Source: Nitrospirota bacterium | Lineage (GTDB): Bacteria > Nitrospirota > Thermodesulfovibrionia > Thermodesulfovibrionales > JdFR-86 | Reading direction: 5' to 3' | Length of the DNA stretch: 7,114 nucleotides | Assembly (NCBI GenBank): GCA_030667205.1 | Contig: DAOUWH010000073.1 | Location: 1 to 7,114 of the forward strand | Shown: in pieces, positions 1-5,884 of the stretch | How positions within the stretch are numbered: position 1 is the first letter of the stretch | How the letters are laid out: each line of letters opens with the position of its first letter | Translations under genes and position numbers: made by a program | The notes under the pieces: generated by a model | Told to the model about the DNA's origin: nothing | Databases searched by the model: none | What the model saw: only the letters and a program-made list of their open reading frames with translations

Positions 1-2
1 CC

Positions 3-929
3 CCCCTTCCCCCTCCCCCACAGGAAGATACATGTGTGCGCTGTGCCGGCCGTGAGGCCGAAACCCCGCCGGAGATACTGGCCGTAAGGCAGGACGACGG
101 GGCCTGGCAGGCCAGGGTCATCCAGAGTTTCAGGCCGGTTCTCATTCCCGAGGGAGACCTCGGAAGAAGGGGCCTCGGGATGTACGACGCGATGAACAGC
201 ATAGGCGCAAACGAGATAATCATCGAGACCCCCTAGCACAACGCAAGGCCCGAGGACATGGGCGCCGGGCAGGTCAAAAACATCCTTGAGATCTACAAGC
301 ACAGGGTCATCGAAATACAGAAGGACGCAAGAATAAGGTATGTCCTCGTGTGCAAGAACTCCGGGAGCGCGGCCGGCTCGGGCATTACGCACCAGCATTC
401 GGAGATCATCGCCACGCCCGTGATACCGCTGAGGATGAAGGCCGAGCTTGACGGCGCAAAGTCGTATTACGCTTACAAGGAGCGTTGCATATACTGCGAC
501 ATACTGGAGGAGGAACTCAGGGTGGGCTCCAGGGTGATAATCGAGACGGAACGTTTTGTCGCCTTCTGCCCCTATGCGCCCAAGTTCCCGTTTGAGTTCT
601 GGATCGTCCCGAAGGAACACAGGTGCGCCTTCGAGGACGCAGGCCTCGATGAGATAGACGACCTGAGCCATGTGCTCGCGTCTGCGATAAAGCGGATGAG
701 GACGGCCCTTAACAATCCGTCTTACAACTACGTCGTGCACACCGCCCCGAACAGGATTCCCAGGCGCGACCACTGGCATACCCTGGGGGACGACTTCCAC
801 TGGCACATCGAAGTGGTGCCCAGACTGCAGAGGGCCGCGGGGTTTGAATGGGGCTCGGGGTTTTACGTAGTCCCGACCTCGCCCGAGGACGCTGCGGAGT
901 TTTTAAGAAGAAGCGGCGGCGATGTTTAA
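3..929 (+). pseudogene. galT: Galactose-1-phosphate uridylyltransferase, 5'-truncated by window edge and interrupted by one in-frame TAG
   Basis: GalT exchanges UMP between UDP-glucose and galactose-1-phosphate in the cytoplasm (Leloir pathway or nucleotide-sugar supply). The reading frame is open from the left edge (codon phase 3) to TAA at 927-929, except for TAG at 234-236. Seen on both sides of that stop: a CxxC pair (Cys codons at 33 and 42) followed by a TPPE motif typical of the family; the active-site HxH as T-H-Q-H-S (His codons at 390 and 396), where the first His is the expected uridylylated nucleophile; a second CxxC (486 and 495); and the C-terminal F-H-W-H-I-E motif (His at 798 and 804). 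The roughly 309 visible codons suggest that only the first few dozen residues lie outside the window. An ATG at 258 could restart translation, but the product would lack the first CxxC. A sequencing error is an alternative to a true pseudogene. The related ADP-glucose phosphorylase activity of this superfamily cannot be excluded. Confidence 0.85.
234..236 (+). other. In-frame amber stop inside galT
   Basis: The codons around it read E-T-P-stop-H-N-A-R-P. Family members usually have an acidic residue between the Pro and the His here, so a single G-to-T change turning GAG into TAG explains it. The frame is otherwise unbroken and conserved on both sides. TAG also ends the tonB-like gene at 2217-2219, which argues against general reassignment of TAG. 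Confidence 0.85.
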
Positions 930-1374
930 AAAGATTCTCTTCCCCACGGATTTCTCCGAAGGCGCAACCGCCCCGGTCCCTTATGTGGCCGACCTGGCCG
1001 CAAAGTACGGCTCGAAGGTCTATGTCCTCCATGTGCTTTACGATATAGCAAGGGCCTCGGGCTGGCATGTGCCGAGCATAGACATGGAGACCTTTTACTC
1101 GGAGTTGCGCTCAAGCGCGGAGGAAGAGCTTGAGAGGTTCACCCAAAAGCACTTAAGCGGCCTGCCCGAAATCGAAAAGGCCCTCAAAACAGGCATGCCT
1201 TCGGAGGAAATCGTCAACTTCGTGAACCAAAACGGGATAGACCTTGTAATTATAAGCACTCACGGGAGGAGCGGCATCAACAGGGTGCTGTTCGGAAGCA
1301 CCGCATCGAGGGTCGTACGACAGGCCCCGTGTCCGGTCCTGACCGTAAGGATGCCGGCCAAAAAGCATTCTTAA
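922..1374 (+). CDS. Universal stress protein (UspA family), single domain
   Basis: A 150-residue protein, the normal length for a single-domain Usp of the cytoplasm. It begins with the typical F-K-K-I-L-F-P-T-D-F-S strand (residues 2-12, Asp10 being the usual nucleotide-contacting acid). It ends with the ATP-binding loop: S-T-H-G at 112-115, nine residues, then G-S-T at 125-127, followed by the family's A-P-C-P-V-L-T-V end. The first glycine of the G-2x-G-9x-G(S/T) consensus is Ser112, a common variant, so ATP binding is plausible but not certain. The ATG overlaps the galT end by 8 nt, with a weak purine-rich AAGAAGAAG stretch upstream, so it is probably co-transcribed with galT. Such proteins act in stress or starvation responses; the specific role cannot be read from sequence. 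Confidence 0.92.
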   Translation: MFKKILFPTDFSEGATAPVPYVADLAAKYGSKVYVLHVLYDIARASGWHVPSIDMETFYSELRSSAEEELERFTQKHLSGLPEIEKALKTGMPSEEIVNFVNQNGIDLVIISTHGRSGINRVLFGSTASRVVRQAPCPVLTVRMPAKKHS

Positions 1375-1430
1375 CGGGAAAGCAAACTCCGTCTCCTCGC
1401 TCGCTTAAGGGAGCCGTCTTCATCCCTGTT

Positions 1431-2219
1431 ATGAAATTAAAGACCCAAACATCAAGCCTCGGCAAGTTCATCGTCCTGTCCGTCGCGCTGCACCTTGTGG
1501 CCGGGGGCGTCTTGTACTGGCTTGCGCCCAGGGCAGAGCGCCGTGAACCCGTGCCCTCCCCCTATATTGTCAAGTTATTCCGTGAGGCCCCGGCCATAAA
1601 ACCTCCCGCGCCCGAGAGGGAAAAGCCAACGGCTAAAAAACCACTCCCAAGGGTAGCAAAAAGGGCCCCTGCTCCTGAGCATCTCATGGAGGAGCAGGCC
1701 CCGGCTGTTCAGGTCCCCGAGCCGGTTCCGGAAGATTCCACGGAACCACCGTTAACGGAGGGGCGTCAGCCAGAAGAGAGTTCCCCGCCAGAGGAGGACG
1801 CATCCGCCGTCCCGGGCAGGCGGCTCTTCGACCCCGAGGTGCTGGCAGGGGTCCTCAAAAAGTACAAAAAACCCTCCCCGCCGGACAGCTCTGTTACCTT
1901 CGACACCAGGGAACTCCGCCACTACAGCTATATGCTGAAACTGAAGGAGAAAATCGAGTACGTCTGGGAATATCCCCCCGAGGCCGCCTCGAAGGGGATT
2001 TACGGAGACCTCCTGATACGGTTCGTTATCAGGAAGGACGGCACCCTTGGCGCGGTGGAACTACTGAGGACCTCGGGGCATCGCCTCCTTGACAGGGCCG
2101 CGATGGAAGCGCTCCGCGACGGCGCGCCCTACTGGCCGCTTCCGGAGGACTGGGATACGAACTCCCTGACGGTCACCGGGCACTTTATCTACACCCTCCA
2201 TGGCTACTACGTGAGGTAG
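1431..2219 (+). CDS. tonB: TonB-family energy transducer
   Basis: The 262-residue protein has the TonB layout. A short cytoplasmic tail is followed by one membrane anchor (about residues 13-32). A Pro/Glu/Lys-rich periplasmic stretch (about 40-150) comes next, then a C-terminal TonB domain (about 165-262) with the W-E-Y-P-P-E-A signature, a G-D-L-L-I-R-F strand and an S-G-H-R-L-L-D-R-A-A helix. Ser17 and His21 in the anchor form the S-x3-H motif that couples E. coli TonB to the ExbB/ExbD proton channel. Such proteins pass inner-membrane proton-motive force to outer-membrane transporters. I chose the ATG at 1431 because it places the anchor at the N-terminus; the same frame continues upstream into usp, where translation would add an unlikely tail. 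The 56-nt gap after usp has no good Shine-Dalgarno sequence: the nearest AAGGGA (1406-1411) is 19 nt away. No exbB, exbD or receptor is visible here, so the partner is unknown. Confidence 0.88.
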   Translation: MKLKTQTSSLGKFIVLSVALHLVAGGVLYWLAPRAERREPVPSPYIVKLFREAPAIKPPAPEREKPTAKKPLPRVAKRAPAPEHLMEEQAPAVQVPEPVPEDSTEPPLTEGRQPEESSPPEEDASAVPGRRLFDPEVLAGVLKKYKKPSPPDSSVTFDTRELRHYSYMLKLKEKIEYVWEYPPEAASKGIYGDLLIRFVIRKDGTLGAVELLRTSGHRLLDRAAMEALRDGAPYWPLPEDWDTNSLTVTGHFIYTLHGYYVR

Positions 2220-2248
2220 GGGGTGGGTGGAAAGGGCCCTCGGGCCGC

Positions 2249-2257
2249 TGTTAAAAT
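2249..2257 (+). promoter_or_regulatory. Possible extended -10 box just upstream of truB
   Basis: TGTTAAAAT matches an extended -10 element (TG, one base, then TAAAAT, 5 of 6 to TATAAT). It ends 6 nt before the truB ATG, so transcription from it would start at or next to the start codon. There is no recognisable -35 at the right distance. The preceding bases are GC-rich, which makes the AT stretch stand out, but one short box is weak evidence. Confidence 0.35.
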
Positions 2258-2263
2258 ATCAAG

Positions 2264-3124
2264 ATGCACGTTGTCGTAAACCTTGACAAGCCCGCGGGGC
2301 TCACATCCCGCAAGGCGATGGTCCTTGCCCAGCAGGCCCTTACCGCAAAGCGGGCCGGGCACGCGGGCACACTCGACCCAATCGCAACGGGCGTGCTCCT
2401 GGTCTGCCTGGGCGAGGCCACAAAGATAAGCGGCTATCTTCTGGACCTCGAAAAGGAATACACCACTACCCTGAAGCTCGGCGAACGCACCGACACGCTC
2501 GATGCCGAAGGCATCGTTGTGGAGAGGGTGGAAGACTTCTCCGTAACAGAGTCGCAGGTGGAGGAAGTGCTCGAGGGGTTCAGGGGCGACATAGAGCAGG
2601 TACCGCCCATGTACTCGGCCCTCAAGCGCTCCGGCACGCCGCTTTACAAGCTTGCCCGCAAGGGGATTGAGGTTGAACGGCCTCCGAGGAAGGTGCGCAT
2701 ATCAGAGCTTGAGCTTACGGGGTTTGCACCCCCGCTCCTTGAACTTCGCATAACATGCTCAAAAGGCACCTACATCAGGACCCTGGCCGACGACATCGGA
2801 GCCGGCCTCGGCACAGGCGCGCATATCACCGGCCTGAGGAGGCTCAGGATAGGACATTTTAGGGCCGAGGACGCCGCCCTCCCGGATGAACTGCATCCGG
2901 GTCACAGCGCAGTACACTCCATAGACTCGGCCCTGAGACACCTTACTGAAATCACGTTGAATTCAAAGGAATTTTCCCTCGCGTTAAACGGCACCCCCAT
3001 AGTGAGAAATGCCCCTGCCGGGGAGTGCCTTAGGCTTAGGGACCCACATGGTGAGACGTTCGCAATAGGGGAAGTCTCGGACAAAAAAATAAAGGTGAAA
3101 CGCCTGCTCCACGTTAAATCTTAA
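2264..3124 (+). CDS. truB: tRNA pseudouridine(55) synthase TruB
   Basis: This enzyme isomerises U55 in the T-loop of nearly all elongator tRNAs to pseudouridine in the cytoplasm. The 286 residues are near the usual bacterial length. Seen: the N-terminal N-L-D-K-P-A-G-L-T-S motif (6-15); G-H-A-G-T-L-D-P-x-A-T-G, with Asp38 the catalytic nucleophile; the C-S-K-G-T-Y-I-R-T-L motif (165-174), whose Arg172 lies in the active site; and a C-terminal extension (about 218-286) that looks like the TruB C-terminal/PUA-like tRNA-binding part. The ATG at 2264 gives the standard N-terminus with no alternative nearby and no clear Shine-Dalgarno sequence. It lies 44 nt after tonB and 90 nt before pilM, away from the infB-rbfA-truB-rpsO cluster where truB is commonly found. 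Confidence 0.97.
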   Translation: MHVVVNLDKPAGLTSRKAMVLAQQALTAKRAGHAGTLDPIATGVLLVCLGEATKISGYLLDLEKEYTTTLKLGERTDTLDAEGIVVERVEDFSVTESQVEEVLEGFRGDIEQVPPMYSALKRSGTPLYKLARKGIEVERPPRKVRISELELTGFAPPLLELRITCSKGTYIRTLADDIGAGLGTGAHITGLRRLRIGHFRAEDAALPDELHPGHSAVHSIDSALRHLTEITLNSKEFSLALNGTPIVRNAPAGECLRLRDPHGETFAIGEVSDKKIKVKRLLHVKS

Positions 3125-3176
3125 ACCAACCTTTTAAGTTTACAATTCCAAATGTTCGATTTAATTAATAAAATAC

Positions 3177-3206
3177 TTGACAAGTCTGGAGAATTCTGTT
3201 AATAAT
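3177..3206 (+). promoter_or_regulatory. Predicted sigma70-type promoter of the pilMNOPQ operon
   Basis: A perfect TTGACA -35 (3177-3182) is followed, after 18 bp, by AATAAT (3201-3206, 5 of 6 to TATAAT). The same region can be read as an extended -10, TG-T-TAATAA, from 3197. An AT-rich run at 3152-3175 could act as an UP element. This is the only sizeable intergenic gap (3125-3214) in front of the pil genes. Start would fall around 3212-3215, leaving a leader of 0 to a few nt before the pilM ATG. I see no sigma54 (-24/-12) pattern. Confidence 0.6.
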
Positions 3207-3214
3207 TATAAGGT

Positions 3215-4267
3215 ATGTTTTTAGGTGGAAAAGGCATAATCGGTCTCGACATCGGCTCAAGCTACCTGAAGGTGGTGCAGCTGAAAGAGAAGAAAGGCGG
3301 CTACGAGCTTGAGAACCTCGAGATGCTTCAGCTGCCTCCGGAGCTGATAGTTGAGGGCTCCATAATCGACTCTTTAAGGCTTGTGGAATCCATCAAGGAA
3401 GTCCTGAAAAAAGCAAAAATAAAGGCAAAACAGACCAGTATCGGGATTGCCGGGCACGCATCGGTCATCATAAGGCGCATCCTCGTGGCCGAGATGTCCG
3501 AGGATGAACTCACCGAATCCATAAAGTTCGAGGCAGAACAATATGTGCCTTTTGACATCGATGACGTTGCGATAGACTTTCAGATACTGGGGCCTTCCGA
3601 GGAACCGGGCCAGATGGACGTAATGCTCGTGGCCGTAAAGAAGGACATCATTAACGAGTACACCGCGGTCGTGACCGAGGCGGGGCTTACCCCCGTGGTG
3701 GTGGACGTCAACGCCTTTGCCCTGAGCAACATGTACGAGATTAACTACGAGATAGATCCCGACAGAAGCGTAGCGCTGGTAAATATAGGCGCAAGCACGA
3801 TAAACCTCAACGTGCTTAAGGGCGGGACGTCCGTCTTCACCCGCGACAGCGCCGTGGGAAGCGCACTTCATACCGAGGCCCTCCAGAAAGAGTTCGACCT
3901 CGGCTTCGAGGACGCCGAGAGGCTCAAAAGGGGAGAGGCCCTCGAAAACGTAGAGGTGAAGGCCGCGGACTCCTCAATGCGCCCGGCCTCGGACGAGATA
4001 GCCAGCGAGATACTGCGCTCCATCGACTATTTCCGGAGCACCGCCTACCAGGAAGACATACACGAGATAATTATAAGCGGAGGCGGCGCACTCATAAAGG
4101 ATTTCCCCACGATATTGGCCGAGACAAGCGGGCTTGAGGTCAAGGTGGCCGAGCCCTTCAAAAACATCAATGTTCCGGGCAAGTTCGATATCGGATATAT
4201 CGAAGACGTCTCTTGCATGGCGGCCATTGCGGTCGGTCTTGCCCTCAGGAGGCCGGGCGACAGATGA
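3215..4267 (+). CDS. pilM: Type IV pilus assembly protein PilM (actin-like ATPase)
   Basis: PilM is the cytoplasmic, actin-fold component of the type IV pilus alignment complex. It binds nucleotide and the N-terminal tail of PilN. The 350 residues match the family's usual length. Seen: phosphate-1 motif G-L-D-I-G-S-S (10-16) at the very N-terminus; phosphate-2 region as N-I-G-A-S-T (190-195), where Asn190 sits where many actin-fold proteins have Asp; the F-T-R-D segment just after it; and the adenosine motif I-I-I-S-G-G-G-A-L (285-293). The ATG at 3215 is fixed by the D-I-G motif position. No usable Shine-Dalgarno lies upstream: AAGG directly abuts the start, and GGAGA at 3188 is too far away. 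It is first in the operon and its stop overlaps the pilN start by 4 nt. Confidence 0.97.
   Translation: MFLGGKGIIGLDIGSSYLKVVQLKEKKGGYELENLEMLQLPPELIVEGSIIDSLRLVESIKEVLKKAKIKAKQTSIGIAGHASVIIRRILVAEMSEDELTESIKFEAEQYVPFDIDDVAIDFQILGPSEEPGQMDVMLVAVKKDIINEYTAVVTEAGLTPVVVDVNAFALSNMYEINYEIDPDRSVALVNIGASTINLNVLKGGTSVFTRDSAVGSALHTEALQKEFDLGFEDAERLKRGEALENVEVKAADSSMRPASDEIASEILRSIDYFRSTAYQEDIHEIIISGGGALIKDFPTILAETSGLEVKVAEPFKNINVPGKFDIGYIEDVSCMAAIAVGLALRRPGDR
4247..4252 (+). promoter_or_regulatory. Shine-Dalgarno for pilN (decides its start)
   Basis: A perfect AGGAGG lies inside the end of pilM, 11 nt before the ATG at 4264. It supports this start over in-frame upstream codons within pilM, and the ATGA overlap suggests translational coupling. 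Confidence 0.75.
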
Positions 4268-4803
4268 TCAAGATTAATCTAATTCCGGTCAAGCGTAAGA
4301 AAAAGGCAAAGCCCGTTCCGCCTTTCTTAATAGCTGCAGTGCTTATCCTGCTGGTGTCGGGCATCGGCGTGCTCTTCGCTTATAAATCCATAGCGGCAAC
4401 TGTTACAGACCTCGAGAACCAGAAAAAGGCCAACGCCGAGAAGCTTAAAGAACTCGAAAAGAAAGTAGCAGAGGTCAAAAATTTCGAAAGCCTCAACCAG
4501 CAGGTCACCCAGCGTAAGGATATCATCAAACAGCTTACCGAAAACCAGAGCATCCCGGTCAGGACCCTCGATGAAATGAGCACTAGCCTGACTGACGGCA
4601 TATGGATTATATCAATGAATATAACCGGCAAAAGGATAACCATTTCCGGGGTCGGGTTCTCAAACACCGATATCGTCACATTCGTGCAAAACCTCAAGGC
4701 CTCGGGCTTCTTCGATAACGTTAACCTTCAGGGGACCTCCCGCCAGATGAAAGGCACTGTGGAAACGTATACCTTCAATTTGACAGTAGAGGTCGCGGCA
4801 TAA
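4264..4803 (+). CDS. pilN: Type IV pilus assembly protein PilN
   Basis: PilN is a bitopic inner-membrane protein of the pilus alignment complex. Its short cytoplasmic tail docks into PilM and its periplasmic part pairs with PilO. From the ATG at 4264 it is 179 residues. Seen: the conserved I-N-L-I-P-V-K-R tail (4-11), which is the PilM-binding motif; a run of Lys/Arg to residue 16 (positive-inside); one membrane helix (about 21-40); a charged coiled coil (about 44-95); and a C-terminal ferredoxin-like fold with I-S-G-V-G-F and the F-V-Q-N-L-K-A-S-G-F-F stretch. I rejected a longer reading from 4213 because it would put a pilM-encoded tail before the docking motif. It shares 4 nt with pilM and 1 nt (TAATG) with pilO. 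Confidence 0.96.
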   Translation: MIKINLIPVKRKKKAKPVPPFLIAAVLILLVSGIGVLFAYKSIAATVTDLENQKKANAEKLKELEKKVAEVKNFESLNQQVTQRKDIIKQLTENQSIPVRTLDEMSTSLTDGIWIISMNITGKRITISGVGFSNTDIVTFVQNLKASGFFDNVNLQGTSRQMKGTVETYTFNLTVEVAA

Positions 4804-5381
4804 TGGCAAAAATAGACATCAGCAACCTCCCCAAGCCTGTCCGCATCGCCGTGGCCATAGTGCCTTCGGTGATCCTGGTCGTACTGATAGTCTACTTCGT
4901 CATCCTTCCCAAGAAAGACCAGATAGAGGTTCTCAGGAAGGAGATTGCGAAACAGGAGCAGGACATATCCAAAAGCCAGAGCATGGTGCAGAGGCTGGAC
5001 CAGCTGAAGGCCGAAAACAAGCGTATCAGGGCAGAGCTTAAAGCTCTCGAACAATATCTTCCCGAGGAAAAGGAGATATCCTCACTCCTTAAACAGATAG
5101 CAGACCTTGGCCGGGAGGCGGAGCTTGAGATACTGAACTGGAACCCCGCAAGCAAGCGAAGGCACTCAAGCGGCATTGTGTACGAAGTGCCTGTATCGAT
5201 AAGCCTCACCGGCAGCTATCACCGGCTCGGGCGCTTCTTCAGCAGCCTTACCCAGCTGGACAGGATCGTTAACGTCAACAACATCAACATGGGTAGCCCA
5301 ACCCTCAAGGGCGACGAAGCATCACTCAGCGTCAGCTTCTCGGCAGTGACATTTACCGCAATCCCCGAGGGAGGCCAATGA
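4803..5381 (+). CDS. pilO: Type IV pilus assembly protein PilO
   Basis: PilO forms the inner-membrane/periplasmic partner of PilN and connects to PilP. The 192 residues are typical. Seen: a short cytoplasmic tail, one membrane helix (about 14-35), a coiled coil (about 38-85), and a C-terminal ferredoxin-like domain (about 88-188) carrying the PilO signature V-P-V-S-I-S-L-T-G-S-Y-H-R-L-G-R-F-F followed by L-D-R-I-V-N-V. The ATG overlaps the pilN stop by one base, with AGAGGT at 4788-4793 as a modest ribosome site, so expression is probably coupled to pilN. Its stop overlaps the pilP start by 4 nt. Confidence 0.95.
   Translation: MAKIDISNLPKPVRIAVAIVPSVILVVLIVYFVILPKKDQIEVLRKEIAKQEQDISKSQSMVQRLDQLKAENKRIRAELKALEQYLPEEKEISSLLKQIADLGREAELEILNWNPASKRRHSSGIVYEVPVSISLTGSYHRLGRFFSSLTQLDRIVNVNNINMGSPTLKGDEASLSVSFSAVTFTAIPEGGQ
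5367..5374 (+). promoter_or_regulatory. Shine-Dalgarno for pilP, favouring the second of two adjacent ATGs
   Basis: GAGGGAGG lies 3 nt before the ATG at 5378 and 6 nt before the ATG at 5381. The second spacing is the more usual one, so the protein may begin one Met later than annotated. The first ATG makes the ATGA overlap with the pilO stop. Confidence 0.6.
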
Positions 5382-5884
5382 TGAAATGGCCGACTATATG
5401 GATTATATTGATTGCAGGGACCCTTCTCACAGGTATTCCCGTCATGGCCCAGGACGAGGCCGTCATGGCCCAGGACGAGGCCGTCATGGCCCAGGACGAG
5501 CCCGAGGAGAAGGCCGCGATTGAAAAAAGAGGGTACATATACGAAGCTAAAGGGCGTCGCGACCCGTTTGTGTCGCTGCTCGAGGCAGCCAGGCTGGCAA
5601 GGGAAAAGAGAAAGAAAGGCCTGTTTCCCGTCGAGGACTTTGACCTCTCGCAGATGAGGGTCATCGCCATAATATCAGACGTAAAGGACAATTACGCGCT
5701 CGTCGGGCTGCCCGACGGGAAGTACTATACGATTAAAGAAGGAATGACAATCGGCATCCACGAGGGCACGGTGCACAGCATTCTCGATGATGCGGTTTTA
5801 ATTAGAGAATTCAAGCCTGACTTCAGAGGTCAGATGAGGTCTGAGGACACATATCTCAGGCTACGTAAAGAGGAGGGGCAATGA
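5378..5884 (+). CDS. pilP: Type IV pilus assembly protein PilP, unusual form without lipobox
   Basis: PilP is the periplasmic link between the PilN/PilO pair and the PilQ secretin. Seen in the 168 residues: an N-terminal hydrophobic stretch (about 6-21) that looks like a signal peptide; three copies of V-M-A-Q-D-E-A/P (22-42); a short linker; then the PilP signature G-R-R-D-P-F (59-64), the F-D-L-S-Q-M-R-V-I-A-I-I segment and the beta-rich HR domain ending in Y-L-R-L-R. Most characterised PilP proteins are lipoproteins with a lipobox Cys; this one contains no cysteine at all, so lipid anchoring through Cys is impossible. V-M-A before Gln fits signal peptidase I, and the site is repeated three times. 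Alternatively the hydrophobic stretch stays as an uncleaved membrane anchor. Both ends overlap neighbours by 4 nt. Confidence 0.93.
   Translation: MMKWPTIWIILIAGTLLTGIPVMAQDEAVMAQDEAVMAQDEPEEKAAIEKRGYIYEAKGRRDPFVSLLEAARLAREKRKKGLFPVEDFDLSQMRVIAIISDVKDNYALVGLPDGKYYTIKEGMTIGIHEGTVHSILDDAVLIREFKPDFRGQMRSEDTYLRLRKEEGQ
5441..5503 (+). repeat. Three 21-bp tandem repeats within pilP
   Basis: Units are 5441-5461, 5462-5482 and 5483-5503. The first two are identical and the third differs by one base (G to C), giving V-M-A-Q-D-E-A twice and V-M-A-Q-D-E-P once. The length is a multiple of three, so gain or loss of a unit keeps the frame. Near identity at the DNA level points to recent duplication by slippage or unequal recombination, or to an assembly artefact. 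Confidence 0.97.
5871..5876 (+). promoter_or_regulatory. Shine-Dalgarno for pilQ
   Basis: AGGAGG within GAGGAGGGG at the end of pilP lies 4 nt before the pilQ ATG at 5881. It supports that start and strong, coupled translation of the secretin. Confidence 0.75.

Noticed and set aside
234..260. TAG in galT as a recoded (pyrrolysine or suppressed) codon
   Set aside because: TAG ends the tonB-like gene normally at 2217-2219, the position is not an active-site residue in the family, and no special downstream hairpin is evident. A point mutation or base-call error is simpler.
709..1068. Minus-strand open frame of 119 codons across the galT-usp junction
   Set aside because: It is antisense to two conserved genes and its Arg/Pro/Cys/Ser-rich translation is typical of spurious frames.
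1329..1430. Upstream extension of the tonB-like gene into the end of usp
   Set aside because: The extra 34 residues would precede the membrane anchor, overlap usp and have no TonB character. The ATG at 1431 gives a normal TonB N-terminus.
2233..2246. GGGCCCTCGGGCC inverted repeat between tonB and truB as a terminator
   Set aside because: The stem is at most 5 bp with a 2-nt loop and no T-run follows, so it does not look like an intrinsic terminator.
3125..3176. Terminator after truB
   Set aside because: The AT-rich stretch contains no stable GC hairpin followed by a T-run.
3374..3871. Minus-strand open frame of 165 codons opposite pilM
   Set aside because: It is a shadow of pilM, with no family motif and His/Tyr-rich composition.
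5412..5657. Overlapping plus-strand frame with S-W-P-R-T-R-P repeats
   Set aside because: It is the +1 reading of the pilP tandem repeat, with no independent support.
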